DNA of 47,585 bases from an uncultured Rubrobacteraceae bacterium (lineage in GTDB: Bacteria > Actinomycetota > Rubrobacteria > Rubrobacterales > Rubrobacteraceae): contig CADCVF010000013.1 of assembly GCA_902806095.1 (NCBI GenBank), positions 1 to 47,585 of the forward strand, in the 5' to 3' direction. The translations under genes and the position numbers were made by a program. Positions 24,397-32,401 of the stretch are shown here, one piece after another. The notes beneath the pieces are model-generated. The model did no database searches. It had not been told where the DNA came from and saw only the letters and a program-made list of their open reading frames with translations. Numbering within the stretch: position 1 is the first letter of the stretch; each line of letters begins with the position of its first letter.

Positions 24397-24640
24397 ATAC
24401 CCCGTTCTCCTAGCTTCGCAGGACGCCGAGAAGTCTCTAGCTCCGTCGTGCGCAAAGTACGGCACTTCTCCGCGCCAACGTAGCTTACCGTTTAGCCCCA
24501 TACACCGCAAATAAAACCATTCACAGTAGAATGAAGATTTCGAGATTCAGAAGTTGGAGTTGTCCGCTCGCTCCGCGTTGCCGGACAACCGCTCGTGGTT
24601 GTCGTAAGATAGCCCGGAGCTTGGAGGGAGTGAGGTAGAG

Positions 24641-25582
24641 ATGGGCTTGGAGAAGGTGGATCAGGGCGTGAGGGCGGCGAAGGATCACGGACCTTACGCG
24701 GACGGTGCGGCCTTCGTCGATGGGCGGTTCGTGCCCGTCGGGGAGGCGCGGGTCCCGATCCTGGACTGGGGTTTCCTGCGCTCGGACGCGACCTATGATG
24801 TGGCCCACGTCTGGCGCGGCAGCTTCTTCCGTCTCGAGGACTACCTCGACCGCTTCGAGCGCTCGATGGAGCATCTGCGTCTGAGTCCGCCGTACGACCG
24901 AAGTGAGATCCGGGACATCCTCATCGAGTGCGTGCGCCTGAGCGGGTTGCGCGACGCCTACGCCGAGGTCATCTGCACGCGTGGCATCCCGAGACCCGGC
25001 TCACGCGACCCGCGCGACTGCGAGAACCGCTTCTACGCTTTCGTCGTGCCTTTCATCTGGATCGCAGATCCCGAGAAACAGAAGAAGGGGCTGCACGCCG
25101 TAATAGGCAGTAAGCAGCGCATAGCACCAGAGTCGGTAGACCCGACCGTCAAGAACTATCATTGGCTCGACCTTGAGACCGGGCTCCTCGAAGCCTACGA
25201 GCGCGGTGGGGAGACGGTGATCCTGGTAGACGCTGACGACAACGTCGTCGAGGGACCTGGATTCAACGTCTTCGCCGTGAAGAACGATGCTATCTCCACC
25301 CCTGACCGGGGCGTCCTCGAAGGCATCACCCGCAAGACCATCATCGAGCTCGCCGCAGAACACGGCATCCAACTCCAGGCCCGCCCCGTCCCGGCCGACG
25401 AGCTCAGGCGGGCTGACGAGGTCTTCCTCTCGAGCACAGCCGGCGGGGTTATCCCGGTCACGACCGTAGACGGTAGCGCCGTTGGAAACGGGGAACCCGG
25501 TCCCCTGGCCAGGCGCTTGCGCGAAGCGTACTGGGAACTGCACGACGATCCGCGCTTTTCCCTGCCCGTTAGCTATGACTAA
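24641..25582 (+). CDS. Class IV aminotransferase (BCAT/D-amino acid aminotransferase-like)
   Basis: The 313-residue PLP enzyme shows the fold-type IV pattern: VPILDWGFLRSDATYDV at the start of the small domain, the catalytic lysine in VKNYHWLDLETG, DNVVEGPGFNVFAV with the cofactor-binding Glu, and FLSSTAGGVIPVTTVDG for phosphate binding. GITRKTIIELA is also conserved. It should transfer the amino group of a branched-chain or related amino acid to 2-oxoglutarate, or act as a D-amino acid transaminase; motifs alone do not decide. ATG 24641 has GGAGGGAG upstream. It ends convergent with the next gene, sharing a terminator, so it is probably a single unit. Confidence 0.9.
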   Translation: MGLEKVDQGVRAAKDHGPYADGAAFVDGRFVPVGEARVPILDWGFLRSDATYDVAHVWRGSFFRLEDYLDRFERSMEHLRLSPPYDRSEIRDILIECVRLSGLRDAYAEVICTRGIPRPGSRDPRDCENRFYAFVVPFIWIADPEKQKKGLHAVIGSKQRIAPESVDPTVKNYHWLDLETGLLEAYERGGETVILVDADDNVVEGPGFNVFAVKNDAISTPDRGVLEGITRKTIIELAAEHGIQLQARPVPADELRRADEVFLSSTAGGVIPVTTVDGSAVGNGEPGPLARRLREAYWELHDDPRFSLPVSYD

Positions 25583-25633
25583 CAAGCCTCTCCTGCTGAC
25601 AAGAAGCTGAAGTTGCTGAAAGGCTGATGGCTC

Positions 25634-25665
25634 GTCGTGCCTAAGGCTCAAGTCTAAGGCACGAC
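25634..25665. terminator. Shared hairpin between convergent genes
   Basis: GTCGTGCCT (25634-25642) pairs perfectly with AGGCACGAC (25657-25665), loop 14 nt. It covers the stop codon of the minus-strand PEP-synthase-like gene and lies 52 nt after the aminotransferase stop, so it could end both transcripts. No long T run is present. Confidence 0.55.
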
Positions 25666-28368
25666 GTCATCAGGCGTGACCTCGCCAGCAGATCCGTCCA
25701 ATGTGATCAGCTGTCCTGTACTTATGCGACGCGTGGCGTCGGGAACACCGACGACGGCAGGGATGCCATACTCGCGGGCGACAATGGCGCCGTGCGACAT
25801 CGGCCCGCCCATCTCCATCACCAGGCCGCCTGCAGTGAGGAAGAGGGGCGTCCAACCAGGGTCCGTTGATGGAGCGACCAGGATCTCACCGGGTTCCAGG
25901 CTGGCCTCACCCGGGTCCAGGATCACACGCGCCTTCTCAGTCACAACGCCGCCGGACGCTGGCGTGCCGAGCAGGACACCCTCCGCCCTGGTCGCATCGT
26001 GCGGTTCTGAAGCCGGTTCGGTGCCGTCGGAGAGGAGTAGACGCGGCACGTGCCTGCGTCCTATCTCCTGCTCGTAGGCAGCGCGCCGCTCACGGACCAG
26101 AAAGCGGAGGTCCTCGCCCGCCAGTGCTGCCCATGCTTCGGGTATGGAGACGAAGAAGACGTCACCTGCGCTCTCCAGGCGTCCAGACTTGGCCAACTCT
26201 TCGCCAACAGCCCAAAGTAGCTCCCTGGCACGCGCCACGAGCAGGATGATGCAGTATTTTGGCATCTCCCGCAGTCCGGATAGCTCTCTGGCACGTCCAA
26301 ACAGGAACCGGACGAGCACCCCGCGCAGACGGCCCTCTCTGGTGGCGCGACGGGTAAGCTCGTCGACCATCTCCCCGGCCTCGTGTGCCGCCCGTCCGAA
26401 CTGTACATCGGGGGCTGCCTGCGGGTCGTCGAGGCGCAGGTAATTCGCCAGCACTCTCATGATGTACGTCGGATCCTCCGACCAGCGGGGCAGGCCGAGA
26501 TCTATCTCCGCCACCCCGCGATGCCCGTACAGGCGTAGGAAATCTGCCAGACTCGTCTGGAGCTTCGGCGGAAGGGCCCCGACGCGATAGTCTTCTGCCA
26601 GACGTTCCGGCGGGGTGTCACCCAGCACTCTGGCGATGTCCTGGTCTGCCCGCGCCTCTTTCGCGAGTGCCCAGAGCGCCAGGTCCATCTCCGTCGTCGG
26701 GTTGTGGGGGAGCGCGCGCATCGCCACCCGCCGTTCGTCGTCGGTGGCGAGGTCTCCGAGGAGTTTGCCTGCGAGGGCATTGGCCGCGAGCCCGGCGGCG
26801 AATACCGGGGGTACGTTGGGCAGCATGTCCGGTGGACCGCCAAGCAGCAAGCGCTCTGCGACGGAGAGGCGCTCGGCGGTGCCAGCGTCAGGAGTCACCT
26901 CGCCCGCCGCGCGGAGCCGCGCCTCGACACGCGCCGCACGGGCTCTCGACTTCTCCGGGCGCGCGAGCGCCCCCACGACACGCAGGGGGATGCGTCCGCG
27001 CACGAACACCGAGAGGACGGAGCGAAGGACGGCCAACCAGGGCGTCGGCGCGGTGGCCAGGCGAGGATCGGTCGCCAGGTGCTGGACGATGGGGACCGTG
27101 CGTGCCTCCATGTGTCGCATCGCACCATTGAATAGCTTGCGTCCTTGCTCGCTGCGCAGCACGGGGGTAATGTCCGCGAAGATGCGTCCGGCAGACTCGG
27201 TGAAGAAGCTTGCACCCGCGTATGGATTGCGTGGGGGACGGCCTGCAAGCGTTGCAAATGCCGAGGTTATGAGGCGGATCGTCTGGATGCCCATCGGAGT
27301 CAGCGGCCGGTAGACGCCCTGGGCGACGTTGAAGGAGAAGTAGACGCGCAGGTCCTCATCGTTCGTCGGAGCCTTCTCCGGCAATGGGAAGAGGGTAGTT
27401 ACCGGGCGCGCCTGCAGCAGCCATACCTCTCCGTCACCGTCGATCGCCCACTCCGTGTCCTGTGGCACCCTGTAATGCTCCTCGACTGACGCACCAAGCT
27501 TCGCCAGGGCCAGGATCTGAGGGTCCGAGAGGGAAGCTGTGTCTTCGCCCGGGGAGAGATCGACCCGCTCTGTGCCGCTGCCTGGGCCGGCCATGATGGC
27601 GACACGCTTGTCTCCCAAGCGGCGCTCGACTATCTCTCCGGTCGCGGTATTCGCGACGAAGTGGTCAGGGTTGACCATCCCCGAGACTACAGCCTCGCCC
27701 AGGCCCGGGCTGGCGTCTATGACGGCCTGCCGGCGCTTCCCGGTGACCGGGTTCGCGGTGAACAGGACGCCGGCGACCGAGGCGTCGACCATTCGCTGCA
27801 CGGCGACGGCGAGTCGCACGCTGTGTGGGTCGATCCCATTCGTAGCCCTGTAGCTGACGGCGCGGTCCGTCCACAGCGAGGCCCAGCAGCGGCGCACCGC
27901 GTCGAGAACGGACTCTACACCGACGACGTTCAAATACGTGTCCTGCTGGCCCGCGAAGCTCGCCTGGGGCAGATCCTCAGCCGTGGCCGAGGACCGGACG
28001 GCCACAGGAACGGGCGCGCCGCCTCCCAGCTCCTCGTACGCCTCCGCGATGGCCCACCCTAGAGAGTCAGGGACGCTTGCATCCGAGACGCGAGTCCTCG
28101 CCTCCGTAGCGAGCTCGGCCAGGCGTGCCGTGTCCTCGGGCTGCGTCCCGGCCAGCGAGGCAAGCGTGGGCCCCAGCCCTGCATCTGCCGCCACCAGGTC
28201 GTATGCCGCCGTGGTAACACAGAAACCGGCCGGTACCGGAAATCCAGCCCTGGTCAACTCGCCGAGGTTCGCCGCCTTGCCGCCGGATACTGCCAGCGCA
28301 CCCCTGTCTATCGCACTGAAGGGTAGTATCAGTCCAGGCCCGCCGTTCTCAGGCTCATTCATCTTCAC
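25654..28368 (-). CDS. PEP-synthase/rifampin-phosphotransferase-like enzyme
   Basis: The 904-residue protein has an N-terminal ATP-grasp (PPDK_N) domain (GGKAANLGELTRAGFPVPAGF, then VRSSATAEDLPQASFAGQQD and DTEWAIDGDGEVWLLQARPV), a long middle section, and a C-terminal swivelling phosphohistidine domain (ILVAPSTDPGWTPLF, then GGPMSHGAIVAREYGIPAVV, GQLITLDGSAGEV) carrying the catalytic His. There is no PEP/pyruvate TIM barrel with its Cys loop at the end, as in true PEP synthase, so the layout is that of rifampin phosphotransferases and related enzymes. Its substrate is unknown. Start is GTG 28368, overlapping the TetR stop by 4 nt with GGAGG upstream. A TetR regulator in the same operon suits an inducible detoxification gene. 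Confidence 0.85.
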   Translation of the reverse strand: MKMNEPENGGPGLILPFSAIDRGALAVSGGKAANLGELTRAGFPVPAGFCVTTAAYDLVAADAGLGPTLASLAGTQPEDTARLAELATEARTRVSDASVPDSLGWAIAEAYEELGGGAPVPVAVRSSATAEDLPQASFAGQQDTYLNVVGVESVLDAVRRCWASLWTDRAVSYRATNGIDPHSVRLAVAVQRMVDASVAGVLFTANPVTGKRRQAVIDASPGLGEAVVSGMVNPDHFVANTATGEIVERRLGDKRVAIMAGPGSGTERVDLSPGEDTASLSDPQILALAKLGASVEEHYRVPQDTEWAIDGDGEVWLLQARPVTTLFPLPEKAPTNDEDLRVYFSFNVAQGVYRPLTPMGIQTIRLITSAFATLAGRPPRNPYAGASFFTESAGRIFADITPVLRSEQGRKLFNGAMRHMEARTVPIVQHLATDPRLATAPTPWLAVLRSVLSVFVRGRIPLRVVGALARPEKSRARAARVEARLRAAGEVTPDAGTAERLSVAERLLLGGPPDMLPNVPPVFAAGLAANALAGKLLGDLATDDERRVAMRALPHNPTTEMDLALWALAKEARADQDIARVLGDTPPERLAEDYRVGALPPKLQTSLADFLRLYGHRGVAEIDLGLPRWSEDPTYIMRVLANYLRLDDPQAAPDVQFGRAAHEAGEMVDELTRRATREGRLRGVLVRFLFGRARELSGLREMPKYCIILLVARARELLWAVGEELAKSGRLESAGDVFFVSIPEAWAALAGEDLRFLVRERRAAYEQEIGRRHVPRLLLSDGTEPASEPHDATRAEGVLLGTPASGGVVTEKARVILDPGEASLEPGEILVAPSTDPGWTPLFLTAGGLVMEMGGPMSHGAIVAREYGIPAVVGVPDATRRISTGQLITLDGSAGEVTPDDVVP

Positions 28369-28979
28369 CCTTCGTCCTCCTTCCCTTCGAGACCCTGCAA
28401 AAAGATGCCCACCACCGTCTCTATGTGCTCCTCGTCGGTTAGGCCGTCTTCCCTTATGGCCGCGAAGAACATCTTGCCCCCAGCCTGGGGAAGGAGCATC
28501 CCTATAAACGCCCTGGCGCTCGCCCTCACGTCGTGCTCCTTTAGCCTGCCCAGCTCGACCTGGCGCGCCATGTAACTCTTCAGGAACCCGAGCACCTTTT
28601 TGATCACCGCGTTGCCGAACACCTCAGCGACCTCGGGCCGCCTCATGGCTTCTCCAATCAGCAGCCGCGCCATTCTCTGGGTGGCGCGACTATCAAACGT
28701 CGAGAGATACCTCCTGGCGATGTTCGGCAATACCTCTTCCGGTGGAAGGTCCAGCAAGCTCGCAGGGTCCCGCACCGCACGCAGAACAGGGATCCTGGAT
28801 TCCAGAACCTCCCTGAAAAGAGCCTCCTTGTCAGGGAAATACCAGTAGATGAGCGCCGGAGACTGCAAACTCGCCGTCCGCGCAATGCTCTTGATCGTCG
28901 CCCCCTTGAAGCCCTTCGCAGAGAACTCCTCGAAAGCCGCCTGCAGGATCTGCGCCCGCCGGTCCGACACCTCAGCCAC
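28365..28979 (-). CDS. TetR-family transcriptional regulator
   Basis: This 204-residue protein starts with a full TetR HTH: RRAQILQAAFEEFSAKGFKG, then SIARTASLQSPALIYWYFPDKEALF. The remaining helical domain, LGRLKEHDVRASARAFIGML and so on, is the variable ligand- and dimer-forming part. It overlaps the downstream phosphotransferase-like gene by 4 nt and is thus first in a two-gene operon. A 22-bp dyad with two 10-bp half-sites lies 10-31 nt upstream of its ATG, the position expected for autorepression. The ligand is unknown; an aromatic drug or metabolite handled by the downstream enzyme is a fair guess. Confidence 0.92.
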   Translation of the reverse strand: MAEVSDRRAQILQAAFEEFSAKGFKGATIKSIARTASLQSPALIYWYFPDKEALFREVLESRIPVLRAVRDPASLLDLPPEEVLPNIARRYLSTFDSRATQRMARLLIGEAMRRPEVAEVFGNAVIKKVLGFLKSYMARQVELGRLKEHDVRASARAFIGMLLPQAGGKMFFAAIREDGLTDEEHIETVVGIFLQGLEGKEDEG

Positions 28980-28988
28980 ATTGCCCCT

Positions 28989-29010
28989 TTATTGATCGCT
29001 CAACCAATAA
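28989..29010 (-). promoter_or_regulatory. Candidate TetR operator
   Basis: Half-sites TTATTGATCG (28989-28998) and CAACCAATAA (29001-29010) are reverse complements at 8 of 10 positions and are separated by CT. The dyad length and AT-rich ends suit a TetR dimer. It sits directly before the regulator's start codon. Confidence 0.6.
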
Positions 29011-29109
29011 CGCTACTCTCGATAGAACGTTCAGTCAAGAGGTGTCGAAACGAGCAACGGTTTCGGACGTACACGTCATCGAAGGGGTAATCGAAAGCGA
29101 GGCGTAGCC

Positions 29110-29323
29110 ATGCGCAATCCCGTACTGGCCGCCATCCCAAGCCCCCTCGTGGTTGGGCTCGGCCAGAGATCTACAAGTCAAGGGTGTGATCTTCATCCTC
29201 ATCCAGCTCATGAACGGCGCGCTGACGGCCGTACTGATCGGCTGGTAACTGCTCCCGATTATGGGCCATGTCGACGCGTACATTACCGCGAAGCGCAACG
29301 ACGAGCGGTACAACTTCAGGTAG
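29110..29323 (+). pseudogene. TM2-type membrane protein pseudogene
   Basis: Three pieces in different frames together read as one small membrane protein: RNPVLAAIPSPLVVGLGQ from ATG 29110, then IYKSRG in another frame (about 29169-29186), then VIFILIQLMNGALTAVLIGW in a third, a TAA at 29246-29248, and LLPIMGHVDAYITAKRNDER to TAG at 29321-29323. The order, with GLGQ-IY before the first helix and DAY-x-TAK after the second, is that of TM2-domain proteins. Two frameshifts and one nonsense codon mean it is broken. Sequencing error is a weaker alternative because three lesions would be needed. Confidence 0.6.
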
Positions 29324-29333
29324 TATCCGTCCC

Positions 29334-29537
29334 ATGGACGAACGAGACCTGCTGACCCTGGAGAGCGCCGTCACGGCCATAGAGGAGGCGGCCTCAGCTG
29401 TTGCCCGCGAGGTCGAACGCGACCGGTTGCGCGAGACCTCACTCACCCGCCTCTCCACGGTCGAAGCCGAACTGACCAGAAGCCAGCTCGCACTGGAGAA
29501 GATCATCCAGGAAGAAGCAAGTCAGCATTTCAGCTAG
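29334..29537 (+). CDS. Small coiled-coil protein
   Basis: The 67-residue product is almost entirely helical and charged (LTLESAVTAIEEAASAVARE, LTRSQLALEKIIQEEASQ), so it should form a coiled coil. No family is recognised. There is no ribosome binding site; a TAGTAT box ends 7 nt before the ATG, which would make the message leaderless. Its last residues, SQHFS, are encoded by a copy of the intergenic 14-bp repeat that runs into the stop codon. A real gene is likely but not certain. Confidence 0.5.
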   Translation: MDERDLLTLESAVTAIEEAASAVAREVERDRLRETSLTRLSTVEAELTRSQLALEKIIQEEASQHFS

Positions 29538-29592
29538 TCAGCGATTCAGCAAGTCAGCACGCGCCCTGACGGGCGCTGGTCAGCATTTCAGC
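29521..29592 (+). repeat. Cluster of 14-bp intergenic repeats with hairpins
   Basis: GTCAGCATTTCAGC appears at 29521-29534 and 29579-29592, and the variant GTCAGCGATTCAGC at 29537-29550. Between them GCGCCC-TGAC-GGGCGC (29561-29576) makes a perfect 6-bp hairpin. Further partial copies with inverted sense follow up to 29660. The cluster fills the interval between the coiled-coil gene and the convergent protease gene. Confidence 0.65.
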
Positions 29593-29661
29593 TTACTCGT
29601 GCGCAAGCCCTGACTGACATGCTGACAAACGAGGGCCGCAGGCCCGAAGCGTGCTGAAGTG

Positions 29662-30825
29662 CTAATTTGCACATCCCCTGGTGCTGACTGGGTTGGTACG
29701 GTCGGCGGCCATCCGAAGGTGACGGTGGACTATTCTGGAGGGGACCCCGTAGCCTGAGTTGTCCGAGCCGGTGCGGCTGGCGAAGATGGTCGAGACGACC
29801 CGCCCGTATTCGTTGACGGCGGGGCCGCCCGAGTTGCCAGGCCTCACGTATACGTGGAAGCCGGTGACGACGCGCTGCACAGGGCCACGGTCGTAGGCGT
29901 CGCTAGAGGTGACCCATCGCGTCGGTCCCGTGCGGGCCGGCTCGATGTCGATCGGACCGTTCTCGGGGAACCCGATCACGGCGGCGGCCTGGCCGCGCCG
30001 GGGCGCCGTAAGACGTAGCGGTGTCAGGCCGAGACCGTCTACGCGCAGGACAGCTATGTCGTTCATCTCGTCGAAGACGACGACCTCTGCAGGTAGGTGC
30101 CGCCCCATACCCTCGACCTGTACGCGCGTCGTAGTTTCCCCGGCCACGACGTGGGCGTTGGTGACGACCAGGTCCCGGCCCGCGACCCAGCCCGAGCCCT
30201 CCACCCCGTAGCCGCAGGCTATTCCCGTTACCCGCAGCGTACGCGCGCTCGCCGCCCGCACGTCGGGATCTCCGACGATGCTTCCATCCGGGGGTGACAC
30301 CTCTGGTTCGGGACCCTTGATCTGTGGCAACGGCTCCAGGTCGGCGACCGCATGCATGATGAGCCCGGAGGGCATTCGGTCCTCGAGTGAACGCAGGATA
30401 CTGGATTCTCGCACCACCGGGTGCAGCCCAGCGAGGGGCTGTGACCCGAGGGCGATGGCGCCGACGGCCCACACCAGCACGAGGGAGAGCGCAAATCCTA
30501 GCGCTGCCCCGCCAAATGCGTCCAGCGTCTCGGAAGTCGGGCCCGTGAGACGGTCCCTGATCGAACCTCCTATCGTCCTGGCGACGACCTCCCCGAGCAC
30601 AGCGAAGGCGAGAATGCTACCGAGGGTTATACCAGCGCTGTAGAGGGAGCTCCCGCCCTCGGGCATGAGGACGAGTGCGATCCTGGACCCGGCGGAGGCG
30701 CCGACGACGACGCCAACCAGTGAGAAGACGCCGGCGAGAAAGCCCGTCCTCGCGCCGCGCAGTATCACGACGACTACGAAGAGCACGATAAAGACATCCA
30801 GAAAGTTGGGGTCGCCGAACTCCAT
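29662..30825 (-). CDS. MarP-like periplasmic serine protease with CvpA membrane domain
   Basis: The 387-residue protein has an N-terminal CvpA/colicin-V-production-like region with four membrane helices ([20 protein letters not shown], ... [20 protein letters not shown]), followed by a trypsin-like protease. The triad is visible: TNAHVVAG (His), MNDIAVLRV (Asp), [10 protein letters not shown] (Ser). Two cysteines, in VTGIACGYG and in the C-terminal RGCAN, are placed like the regulatory disulfide of mycobacterial MarP, which supports the acid and oxidative stress protease role. There is no ribosome binding site; TAGAAT lies 6 nt before the ATG, so translation is probably leaderless. It is divergent from rlmN. 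Confidence 0.88.
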   Translation of the reverse strand: MEFGDPNFLDVFIVLFVVVVILRGARTGFLAGVFSLVGVVVGASAGSRIALVLMPEGGSSLYSAGITLGSILAFAVLGEVVARTIGGSIRDRLTGPTSETLDAFGGAALGFALSLVLVWAVGAIALGSQPLAGLHPVVRESSILRSLEDRMPSGLIMHAVADLEPLPQIKGPEPEVSPPDGSIVGDPDVRAASARTLRVTGIACGYGVEGSGWVAGRDLVVTNAHVVAGETTTRVQVEGMGRHLPAEVVVFDEMNDIAVLRVDGLGLTPLRLTAPRRGQAAAVIGFPENGPIDIEPARTGPTRWVTSSDAYDRGPVQRVVTGFHVYVRPGNSGGPAVNEYGRVVSTIFASRTGSDNSGYGVPSRIVHRHLRMAADRTNPVSTRGCAN

Positions 30826-30831
30826 CGACAG

Positions 30832-30868
30832 ATTCTACCGCCGGTGCAAGCCCTTTACCGCGTATAAT
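30832..30868. promoter_or_regulatory. Back-to-back leaderless promoters, protease gene and rlmN
   Basis: On the minus strand TAGAAT (plus ATTCTA, 30832-30837) is 6 nt from the protease ATG. On the plus strand TATAAT (30863-30868) is 9 nt from the rlmN ATG. The -35 regions of the two promoters must overlap inside 30838-30862, so they may interfere with each other. Neither gene has a ribosome binding site. Confidence 0.55.
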
Positions 30869-30877
30869 CTCTTGACC

Positions 30878-31918
30878 ATGAATGCGGCGGAGTTCTTACC
30901 GGATGTGCAGGCGGTCCTCGAAGAGAGGAACGAACCGTCCTACCGCATGCGCCAGATCTACAGAGCCCTCACCGGTTCTCTCGTGCGGGACTGGGAAGAA
31001 GCCACGAACTTGCCCAGGGGACTGCAGGCGGCGCTCTCTGAAGGGGCTCCGGCGGCCGCCCTGACTCTGGAGCGTGTCTCCCTGGCTACCGACGGTACGA
31101 GAAAGTATCTGTTCTACACCAGCGACGGCCACGCCATAGAGACGGTCATGATCCCCGAGAAGGCCAGGCGCACGGTATGCATCTCTACGCAGGTCGGATG
31201 CGCGATGGGCTGCACGTTCTGCGCTACGGGGTTGCTTGGGATCAAGAGGAACCTGAAGGCGCGTGAGATCGCCGAGCAGGTCTTCGTGTGCGCCCGCGAC
31301 ATCGCGCCGGAGAGGGTGTCCAACGTCGTAGTCATGGGTATGGGCGAGCCGATGCTCAATTACGACGCAACTCTCGGGGCGTTAAGGGTCCTCAACGACC
31401 CTGACGGCTTCGGCCTTGCCGCGAGGCACATCGCGGTCTCGACCAGTGGGTTGGTGGAGAAGATCCGGCGCTTCGCAGACGAGCCGGAGCAGTTCCACCT
31501 GGCGATCTCACTCCACACCCCCTTCGAGGACGAGCGGCGCGGGATCATGCCCGTAGCAGCCCACCATACCATCCCCGAGCTCATGGATGCTGCCCGCTAC
31601 TTCGTAGCACGGACACGCCGCAAGCTCTTCTTCGAGTACACCCTGCTCGCCGGCGTCAATGACCAGCCACGCCACGTCGAGGCCCTGGCTGAGCTCCTCG
31701 ACCACCCGCTCTACCACCTGAACCTGCTCCGCTTCAACTGGACGGATACGGGCTTTTCGGCCACCTCGAAAGCGGATGCCAGGAGGTTTCTCGAGTACGC
31801 CAGAGAGCTCGGTCTCTCGGCGACGCTTCGTCCGAGCAGGGGCCAGGACATAGACGCCGCCTGCGGCCAGCTCGCGGCGAAGGATCTGCGCGGGCGTCCC
31901 GCTATTCCCATGGCCTAG
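30878..31918 (+). CDS. rlmN: 23S rRNA (A2503-C2)/tRNA (A37-C2) methyltransferase
   Basis: The 346-residue protein is a radical SAM methyltransferase. [14 protein letters not shown] holds the CX3CX2C motif that binds the 4Fe-4S cluster. [16 protein letters not shown] and [10 protein letters not shown] are typical of RlmN, as is the methyl-carrying Cys region near DIDAACGQL; the Cys in that stretch is the second catalytic cysteine. It methylates C2 of A2503 in 23S rRNA and A37 of some tRNAs. ATG 30878 is preferred over the longer open frame at 30665 because family homology ([20 protein letters not shown]) begins here and a TATAAT box lies just upstream. The next gene follows within 4 nt. Confidence 0.95.
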   Translation: MNAAEFLPDVQAVLEERNEPSYRMRQIYRALTGSLVRDWEEATNLPRGLQAALSEGAPAAALTLERVSLATDGTRKYLFYTSDGHAIETVMIPEKARRTVCISTQVGCAMGCTFCATGLLGIKRNLKAREIAEQVFVCARDIAPERVSNVVVMGMGEPMLNYDATLGALRVLNDPDGFGLAARHIAVSTSGLVEKIRRFADEPEQFHLAISLHTPFEDERRGIMPVAAHHTIPELMDAARYFVARTRRKLFFEYTLLAGVNDQPRHVEALAELLDHPLYHLNLLRFNWTDTGFSATSKADARRFLEYARELGLSATLRPSRGQDIDAACGQLAAKDLRGRPAIPMA

Positions 31919-31921
31919 CTC

Positions 31922-32401
31922 TTGAAGGGCGGACCCGCAGAGAGGCTCGACCCGCGGGCGATCACATTGTGGAGGATCACCGGCGCTCTCAACATGCTGC
32001 CGCTCCTGGTCGGAGCCTGTTTCGCCGCCCTGGGGCTGTTGCGCTTTGGGGACGGGTCCGTGCTCTTCGGGGTTCTGCTCGTGCTCGCTGTCGTTGTACT
32101 GGCCGGCGTGGTCGTCGGGGTGGTGCCTGGGATGCGGTGGAGGAGGTGGCGCTACGAGATTCGGTCTGACGAGGTTGATTTGCAGCGTGGGATCTTCTGG
32201 ATCAGCCGCACGCTCGTGCCGCTGGCCCGCATCCAGCACGTGGATACCAGGCAGGGACCCCTGCAGCGGCGGTTCGGGCTCTCGACCGTAGTGTTTTACA
32301 CCGCGGCCGGGCCGAACCAGATCCCCGAGCTCTCGACCCCCATCGCCGCCGAGGCGCGGGACCGCATCGCCGAGCTGACCAGGGAGCAGGATGAGCTCTG
32401 A
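31922..32401 (+). CDS. Membrane PH-domain (bPH2/DUF304) protein, YdbS-like
   Basis: The 159-residue protein has two N-terminal membrane helices (LWRITGALNMLPLLVGACFA and VLFGVLLVLAVVVLAGVVVG) followed by a bacterial PH domain: WRYEIRSDEVDLQRGIFW, TLVPLARIQHVDTRQGPLQR, FGLSTVVFYTAAG. The start is TTG 31922, 3 nt after the rlmN stop; no ATG is in frame before the first helix. The following gene is the larger three-PH-domain partner and overlaps it by 11 nt. YdbS-YdbT pairs are membrane proteins of unclear function, linked in Bacillus to resistance against an antimicrobial peptide. Confidence 0.85.
   Translation: MKGGPAERLDPRAITLWRITGALNMLPLLVGACFAALGLLRFGDGSVLFGVLLVLAVVVLAGVVVGVVPGMRWRRWRYEIRSDEVDLQRGIFWISRTLVPLARIQHVDTRQGPLQRRFGLSTVVFYTAAGPNQIPELSTPIAAEARDRIAELTREQDEL

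Noticed and set aside
29521-29660. Repeats as a CRISPR array
   Set aside because: Repeat units are 14 bp, spacing is irregular and there are no cas genes; this is a dispersed intergenic repeat.
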